64,000 bases of DNA from Hygrophila difformis. Taxonomy: Eukaryota > Streptophyta > Magnoliopsida > Lamiales > Acanthaceae. The DNA lies in contig JAOANR010000011.1 in assembly GCA_030278955.1 (NCBI GenBank), positions 26,726,403-26,790,402 of the forward strand, written 5' to 3'. The position numbers and the translations under genes were made by a program. Below the pieces are notes generated by a model. That model ran no database searches and was not told the origin of the DNA. It saw nothing but the letters and a program-made list of their open reading frames with translations. Shown here piece after piece: positions 58,325 through 64,000 of this stretch; positions within the stretch are counted from its first letter, which is position 1, and each line of letters begins with the position of its first letter.

Positions 58325-59988
58325 TAGCATAATAAAACAATAGATAGATATATGCATGATAGTTATAATAATATTTAGTCTATTTTTAGTATATTGTTGC
58401 ACCCAATATGTTGGAAAAGATTTGGCATAAATCTTAGATCCTAAATCTCTAAAATGCCGTCCTTTTATTTATTTTTAACAAAATTAAATCTTCTTCATCT
58501 TCCTATTTTGCTATTCAAATCAATTCTATGTACAATATATAAAATAAAATAAAACAAAATAAAATAAATAACTATATCAATAATATAGAGATATTTGCTT
58601 AGTAGTTAAAATAAAATCTAGCCTATCTTTAATATATAAAAGCTAGGATACATAGTATATTGTTGTATCTTTCAAATAGCAAATATTGGTAACAAACCTT
58701 AAATCCTAACAACCCCTCAGTGCCGCCCTTTTACCCCTTTTTAAGCTAAATCTTTTTCATCTTCCTATTTTGTTACTCCAACATTTTCTACGTACAAAAA
58801 AAACAAACAAAAAGAGAAAAAAAAAGAGAACGAAGAGGTAAAAAAAAAAAAAACTAGTTCGTGGGTGTTGAGGACGATCTCGACGGAGAAGAAGGCACCT
58901 CGGGCGGATTTTGACACACCAAAGCGTAGATCGGGTGGTAAGGAAGAAGAGACGACGGAATTTGGACGCGTGCGAGGATCTAGGAGTCAAATGGTGAACG
59001 TGGAAGCCACGCCTACGAATCGACGAGCCGGATAATCCAATTCTTGTAAGTTAATACTTACCTTGGTTTTGGAAGACTAAAAACAACCGAACGAATAAGA
59101 TCTAATAAGAAATCCTAACTAAAAATCTGTTCACACCGGCGCAGTCACATAGCACGAATTTTTCAAACCCTTAAAAGTGTTCAAATGGGAAAATTTAAAA
59201 TATGGAAAACGTTCTCAGGACACTGATCTATTCCCTGTAAAAATTTCATAATTTTTGGTTAAGATTTGATATCCGAAAACAGTCTCAAACGAACCTGCCT
59301 TGGGTTTAGATCTTGAAACAGTGACAGATTTTACTTCAGAACTTGTTAGTGATTTTTACATTAGATCTAGATCGATTTAGGAATAGTGTTAAACATAAGA
59401 GTTGTAGATCTATAATTTAGAACACCTCTGAAAATTTTTAGAATTTTTCGTTACGAGTTGAACCTCCGAACCTGAACCGAACCAATCTGCGTTCTTACCG
59501 AATTCATAAAAGCTTACAGAAATTAGTTTCGAACTTGATCCAAATATTAACCCCTAATCCGACGAGAATTAGGCTTTGAGTTCTAAAAAAACGTTGTAGA
59601 TAATCGTGTTAGGAATGAGCCTGTAAAATTTCATCAAATTCGGAGTTTGTTTGCTATGGTAGATTTCGAAATTTAGAAACTGTGGCTGTGAAAATTCGGA
59701 CAGATTAATATCCTGATGAAAAACCATGTTTTTGACTTATTTCCTTAATTCGGATCGAAAAACTTAAAACACGAAACTTGTTCGTTAGTGTGTTGGCGAG
59801 CTACTGCTCGAATTTGAGAATTTTTGGTCGTGAAATGGATTTTTAAATGATATTTGAGCGAACAACGTCCCGAAATAGTATATATTTGAGAAACTTACTA
59901 AATTTGTGAAATTGGTCTTTCTAAACAAAGAGAAGATTAAAACATTGTGGTTTATGACTAAACTGAATACTATCAATGTTGTCTACGG

Positions 59989-60151
59989 CTTGTGGACATA
60001 AGTGCCCAAGTGTATGTCTAGTGGACGTAAGAGCCCTAGCGAAATATTGATCGTATGGCTAGCGGACGGAATAACTCTATCAAAAGATCGTCCATGATAC
60101 TTGTGGACATAAGAGCCCAAGCGTAAGGCTGGCGGACATAAGAGCCCTAGC
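59989..60151 (+). repeat. Hairpin array with covarying stems in the TR-GAG LTR
   Basis: Units share a (T/C)GGACATAAGAGCC-like loop. The stems are CTTG/CAAG (59989-60010 and 60100-60121), CTAG/CTAG (60018-60039) and CTGG/CTAG (60129-60150, with a G-T wobble). A further unit near 60059-60080 is degraded. The third pair is T-A, A-T or G-T in different units. The array is 658-819 bp before the LTR end. Confidence 0.85.
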
Positions 60152-60811
60152 GATGGTGATCTGTAAAAGAAATGAAACGAGACATTTATAAGAAATTTAA
60201 ATTAAATTCTTGTTAAATTTGTTTTAGTTTATGTCAATTTATTTAATTACTTTGCAAGCTATATTTATGATCTTATGGAATCCCTGTCTTTTAAATTATG
60301 CAATTAAACTATTATTAGATGGATAAAATTAAATCATGTCTTGTATGCACATGTTTTCTTTAAATGTAATTAAAGGCTTTGAAACCCCTTAATCATGCTA
60401 GGTGTTAACTTACTCAGCACGTTTTTGCTGACCAAACCACGTTTTCCCTTTTTCTACAGAGCATGAAGAATATGCATCATCATATGCATGCTTGGGATGT
60501 TTGGGAAAACATTATTTTTTTTATTCTGTTCTTAGTTATGAAGTGCATGAACGGGCCTGTTTAACTCATATTTTGGCCGTGTTGGCCCAATTTTAAATTC
60601 CGCTGCATTATACATATGTAAATATTACTTTCTGCTGCAACTTTGATATTATGATTTTTAAATTATATTACAATGGGCTGTTTGAATGTTTTAAATTCTG
60701 AAAAATCATAGCCTTGCATCTCTTTAGCAAGCTCGGAGAAACCGTGTCTTGCTAGGGAGGTGTGGCGGTGACATCTCGACCTGGGTTATCAAAAACCGGG
60801 GTGTTACAAAG

Positions 60812-60823
60812 TGGTATCAGTGC
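60812..60823 (+). promoter_or_regulatory. Primer binding site, initiator-Met tRNA type
   Basis: TGGTATCAGTGC begins three bases after the 5' LTR. It matches the common plant iMet primer site TGGTATCAGAGC at 11 of 12 positions. Confidence 0.88.
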
Positions 60824-61433
60824 TCGGAATACTTTTAAACCTAATATTATTATTATTTTCTAAACTATTATTTTTAAACTATTATTACTATCAATATTAT
60901 TATTTTAAAAACCCATGGGATGGATTTTATTTTAAAAACCCATGGGAAAAATAGTGCATTTATTTTCGGGGGATCATCATTTGCATGCGCATATTACATT
61001 TTCTATACCTTAGATAACCTAGAAGCGACGTTGTTCTAACTTAGATCTCTTGCTACACCTATATAACTTAGAGGCTTTACATCGAATTAGAAAGGCTAAC
61101 TAGAGACTGATCTTGCCGTAGTTCTAGATCTCATTAATCTATGCGCACGCCTAAGTATAACAATCCTCGGCCTTTGCCATTCCCATCATCGTACGAAACA
61201 AGTTCTTTATGTTGAGTAATAAAAATCAAATTTTTATTAAAACACTCTTTGTTCCAAAAATCTTGTTTGGTTTCCCAAACAACAAATCCGAAAATTCGAA
61301 ATTCACGATTCTCTAAAAAAAATAAAAATAACGCACGACTCATACCCTCAACCGTTTTCTTGACTTCATGATTCTTTTCCTAAACGATCTCTCAAATTCC
61401 CAGAATCTAATCTATACACGTTTATAACAGAAA
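60824..61433 (+). other. TR-GAG untranslated leader
   Basis: About 0.6 kb of non-coding sequence between the primer site and the gag start. It probably carries packaging signals in such elements, but nothing specific is visible. Confidence 0.4.
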
Positions 61434-62552
61434 ATGGCACCTAGGAGAAAACCGAGGAAGGTAAGTCCAAACGGCACTGACGCTAACCTCCCCAACGTGG
61501 CCAACAACGATGAGACTCCTCAGAACCTGGGAGAACGAGTGCCTCCCGTGCCCAACAATATGGAAGAACGTTTAAAAACTGTAGAAGTCCTTGTAGCATT
61601 AGGAAATGCTGAGGTGCATAGGGCACAAGCAGCAGTACCTCCACCAGCAGCCCGAGTCAACTACTTGGCATCAGTGAACCCTTACAACCCACCCCATTAT
61701 GACGGCCAAGAGGATCCGGCCAAGTTGGAAGGTTGGATCCGTACCTTTGATAAGCTCTTGAATGCTATCAAATGCCCTGATGAGGAGAAGATACATGTAG
61801 CGACCTACTACTTAGGAGGTGAAGCCGATGAGTGGTGGCAAAATCTTCAAACGAATTCAGAGGAAGACGAAGAAGCCTACACTTGGGAAGAATTTAAGGA
61901 AGCCTTGAGAGAAAGATTCTACCCACTGAGCACCAAGACTGCGAAATACGAGGAGTTCATCAACCTCAGACAAGGTGCACAAACAGTGCAAGAGTACTAC
62001 ACCAAATTCAAGGAGCTAGTGCGATTTGCTACGAGGATAGTACCAACCGACTCTGACAAGGCTCAGAAATTCGAGATGGGTCTGAACCTTAATATCCGGG
62101 AGATACTTGCAGTAGGACAATTCACGAACCTGCAGACAATATATGATCGCGCTGTAGCGATTGCTCGAATCCATCAATTGAAGCGTAAAGAAAATGGTGA
62201 ATCGATCAAGGACTCGCAAGGACTTGAGAAGAAGGATCGGAAAGACAACAATAACAACTCTAGGAAAGACAATGGATCTCGAAGGAAAGAAAATAAAGGT
62301 CTCAACAATGGAGGAGATGACAACCGTGGTGCGTTTATACCACGCTGCCCGCGATGCAACCATGCACATCTGGTGCGCCAATGCCCGAAGCCTGGAACCT
62401 GCTATAAGTGCGGCAAGCTCGGTCACAAGGCTAGGGGATGTCGAACGCCAGAAGAGGCGATCGAAAAGAGAGAAGATTTGGTGAACCTTCAGCAAGGAGA
62501 GAGGGATGAAGACCAAGACCAAAACCCGAACCCTCTTGAGAATACTGTATAG
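61434..62552 (+). CDS. gag: Gag polyprotein of a Ty3/Gypsy element, intact 372 codons
   Basis: The protein opens MAPRRKPRKVSPNGTD (basic), then a Pro-rich stretch and the retrotransposon gag domain at roughly 85-230 (DPAKLEGWIRTFDKLL, EADEWWQNLQ, WEEFKEALRERFYPLS, AQTVQEYYTKFKELV). A Lys/Asn/Asp-rich linker leads to the zinc knuckle CYKCGKLGHKARGC near 324-337. An additional CPRCNHAHLVRQC just before it resembles a first knuckle. It assembles the particle and packages RNA. The frame is open, with ATG downstream of a normal leader. It ends in TAG and no protease follows, so it would be made as a stand-alone Gag. Confidence 0.92.
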   Translation: MAPRRKPRKVSPNGTDANLPNVANNDETPQNLGERVPPVPNNMEERLKTVEVLVALGNAEVHRAQAAVPPPAARVNYLASVNPYNPPHYDGQEDPAKLEGWIRTFDKLLNAIKCPDEEKIHVATYYLGGEADEWWQNLQTNSEEDEEAYTWEEFKEALRERFYPLSTKTAKYEEFINLRQGAQTVQEYYTKFKELVRFATRIVPTDSDKAQKFEMGLNLNIREILAVGQFTNLQTIYDRAVAIARIHQLKRKENGESIKDSQGLEKKDRKDNNNNSRKDNGSRRKENKGLNNGGDDNRGAFIPRCPRCNHAHLVRQCPKPGTCYKCGKLGHKARGCRTPEEAIEKREDLVNLQQGERDEDQDQNPNPLENTV

Positions 62553-62920
62553 GCAGTTATGGGGACATAACTGAAGTCCTAAGGGGAGAGGATGTGATAC
62601 CCCGTAATAATTTATTTATGGGAGCTCGACTCGACAAGATGTATCCTAAATCATAAATAAACAAATTCAAATTATTTTGAACTACGTTATGGCTTGATCC
62701 CTTCACAGGGTACGTAGACAGCTCGGAAATTTTAATTCTGGGTTCAGTCACATTATAAAAAAAATAATGAAAAAAATGATATCAACAAAATGACCATAGT
62801 TCTTAGCTCGAGAGAAGCTACAAACGCAACTTCGAGGACGAAGTTGATTTCTAAGGAGGGTAGAATGTAATACCCGAGAGTCAACTTCGGGGACGAAGTT
62901 TATTCTTAAGGAGGGTAGAC
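62553..62920 (+). other. Gag-to-LTR junction with remnants of other LTR starts and PPT
   Basis: After the gag stop comes AAGGGGAGAGGATGTGATACCCC (62581-62603), a polypurine tract joined to an LTR-like start. Next is text also found inverted near the start of the solo LTR at 50115-50180 (CAAATTCAAATTATTTTGAA, GGGTACGTAGACAGC). Then come two copies of AACTTCG-GGACGAAGTT plus AAGGAGGGTAGA, the second abutting the 3' LTR. The last is the functional polypurine tract candidate (62908-62920). The mosaic suggests that pol was lost by template switching or recombination near the PPT. Confidence 0.6.
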
Positions 62921-63035
62921 TGTAATACCATATATTATTCTAGATATATTTTAAATTTATTTATTTATAAATATTAAAACTATTTCAGTACTTGTGTAAT
63001 TATTAGATGCATAATAATTAATTAACATTTTATTT

Positions 63036-63070
<35 letters not shown>

Positions 63071-64000
63071 TAATAATAATATAATAATAATAATAGATAG
63101 ATAGATATATGCATGATAGTTATAACAATATTTAGTCTATTTTCAGTATATTGTTGCACCCAATATGTTGGAAAAGATTTGGCATAAATCTTAGATCCTA
63201 AATCTCTAAAATGCCGTTCTTTTATTTTTTTTTAAAAAATTAAATCTTCTTCATCTTCCTATTTTGCTATTCAAATCAATTTATGTACAATATATAAAAA
63301 AAATAAAACAAAATAAAATAAATAACTATATCAATAATATAGAGATATTTGCTTAGTAGTTAAAATAAAATCTAGCCTATCTTTAGTATATAAAAGCTAT
63401 GATACATAGTATATTGTTGTATCTTTCAAATAGCAAAAATTGGTAACAAACCTTAAATCCTAACAACACCTAAGTGCCGCCCCTTTACCCCTTTTTAGCC
63501 TAAATCTTTTTCATCTTCCTATTTTGTTACTCCAACATTTTTTACGTACAAAAAAAAAAACAAAAAGAGAAAAAAAAAAGAGAACGAAGAGAGAAAGAAA
63601 AAAAACCTAGTTCGTGGGTGTTGAGGACGATCTCGACGGAGAAGAATGCACCTCGGGCGGATTTTGACACACCAAAGCGTAGATCGCGTGGTAAGGAAGA
63701 AGAGACGACGGAATTTGGACGCGTGCGAGGATCTAGGAGTCAAACGGTGAACGTGGAAGCCACGCCTACGAATCGACGAGCCGGATAATCCAATTCTTGT
63801 AAGTTAATACTTACCATGATTTTGGGAGACTAAAAACAACCGAACGAATAAGATCTAATAAGAAATTCTAACTAAAAATCTGTTCACACCGGCGCAGTCA
63901 TGTAGCACGAATTCTTCGAACCCTTAAAAGTATTCAAACGGGAAAACTTAAAACACAAAAAACGTTCCTAAGACACTGATCTATTCCCTGTAAAAATTTC
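62921..64000 (+). repeat. TR-GAG 3' LTR (first 1080 bp, continues past window)
   Basis: Direct repeat of the 5' LTR from 58103 on, with several substitutions and a different (TAA)n length (63042-63092). It lacks the 36-bp insert. It is cut off by the window end. Confidence 0.93.

Larger units (their letters stand above)
58103..60808 (+). repeat. TR-GAG 5' LTR, 2706 bp
   Basis: It runs from TGTAATACCC to CCGGGGTGTTACA. Compared with the 3' LTR it carries a 36-bp insertion near its start. A (TAA)n run lies at 58276-58324. The final 80 bp match the solo LTR end at 26006 closely. Confidence 0.93.
58103..64000 (+). mobile_element. Ty3/Gypsy element with gag only (TR-GAG type), 3' end beyond window
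   Basis: Order: 5' LTR 58103-60808, tRNA primer site 60812-60823, gag frame 61434-62552, polypurine tract, 3' LTR from 62921. Only about 370 bp separate the gag stop from the 3' LTR, so protease, RT, RNase H and integrase are all absent. This is the architecture described as TR-GAG (terminal repeats with gag), which needs enzymes from an autonomous partner. LTRs differ at several sites and indels, so the copy is older than the Copia element. It lies inside the LTR fragment 56789-58102. Confidence 0.9.

Overview
The window is nuclear DNA of a flowering plant, most likely a eudicot. It is AT-rich, has GT-AG introns, and is dominated by nested transposable elements around one clearly intact host gene. 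I cannot name the species. I find no rRNA, tRNA or CRISPR.

Layout. (i) 1-4517: old debris, namely part of a Stowaway-type MITE, two short hAT elements with 8-bp target-site duplications (TSDs), and a dead LINE on the minus strand. (ii) 4518-9948: a young Copia LTR retrotransposon (minus) with nearly identical LTRs, an open 1234-codon pol frame and a ruined gag. (iii) 9949-14479: a cluster of palindromes, a LINE RT fragment carrying a CACTA MITE, and a putative DNA transposon with inverted subterminal arrays that hosts two hAT MITEs, one of them holding a Stowaway. (iv) 14480-29776: a four-level nest. A V-ATPase subunit a pseudo-exon is split by a hAT, the hAT by a 14.3-kb Mutator-like element (MULE), and the MULE by a 2.7-kb solo LTR. 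Each insertion has a TSD. The MULE carries an open, spliceable 712-codon MURA-type transposase gene, a GRF zinc-finger remnant, and a broken Ulp1/SENP-like protease gene of the kind known from Kaonashi-type MULEs. (v) 31675-38632: an intact 10-exon minus-strand gene for the FYVE-domain ESCRT component FREE1/FYVE1 (515 aa). (vi) 39836-44765: a hAT that is the unoccupied sibling of the one in region iv, and a 3.5-kb TG..CA element with 345-bp inverted ends inserted in a SINE-like sequence. (vii) 45660-58102: a GRF pseudogene, a solo LTR inside a small subterminal-repeat element, Helitron/PIF1 helicase fragments, a dead LINE fused to a Gypsy gag fragment, and two opposed LTR fragments. (viii) 58103-64000: a pol-less Ty3/Gypsy element (LTR, tRNA primer site, gag, LTR) of TR-GAG architecture, running off the end.

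Main observation. Five TGTAA..GTTACA LTR copies all carry short tandem hairpin arrays at the same place, about 570-880 bp before the LTR 3' end. The hairpin sequences differ completely between copies. Within two arrays the stems show compensatory changes around an invariant loop. This looks like a positionally conserved, fast-turnover structural cassette and is the best candidate here for an undescribed feature.
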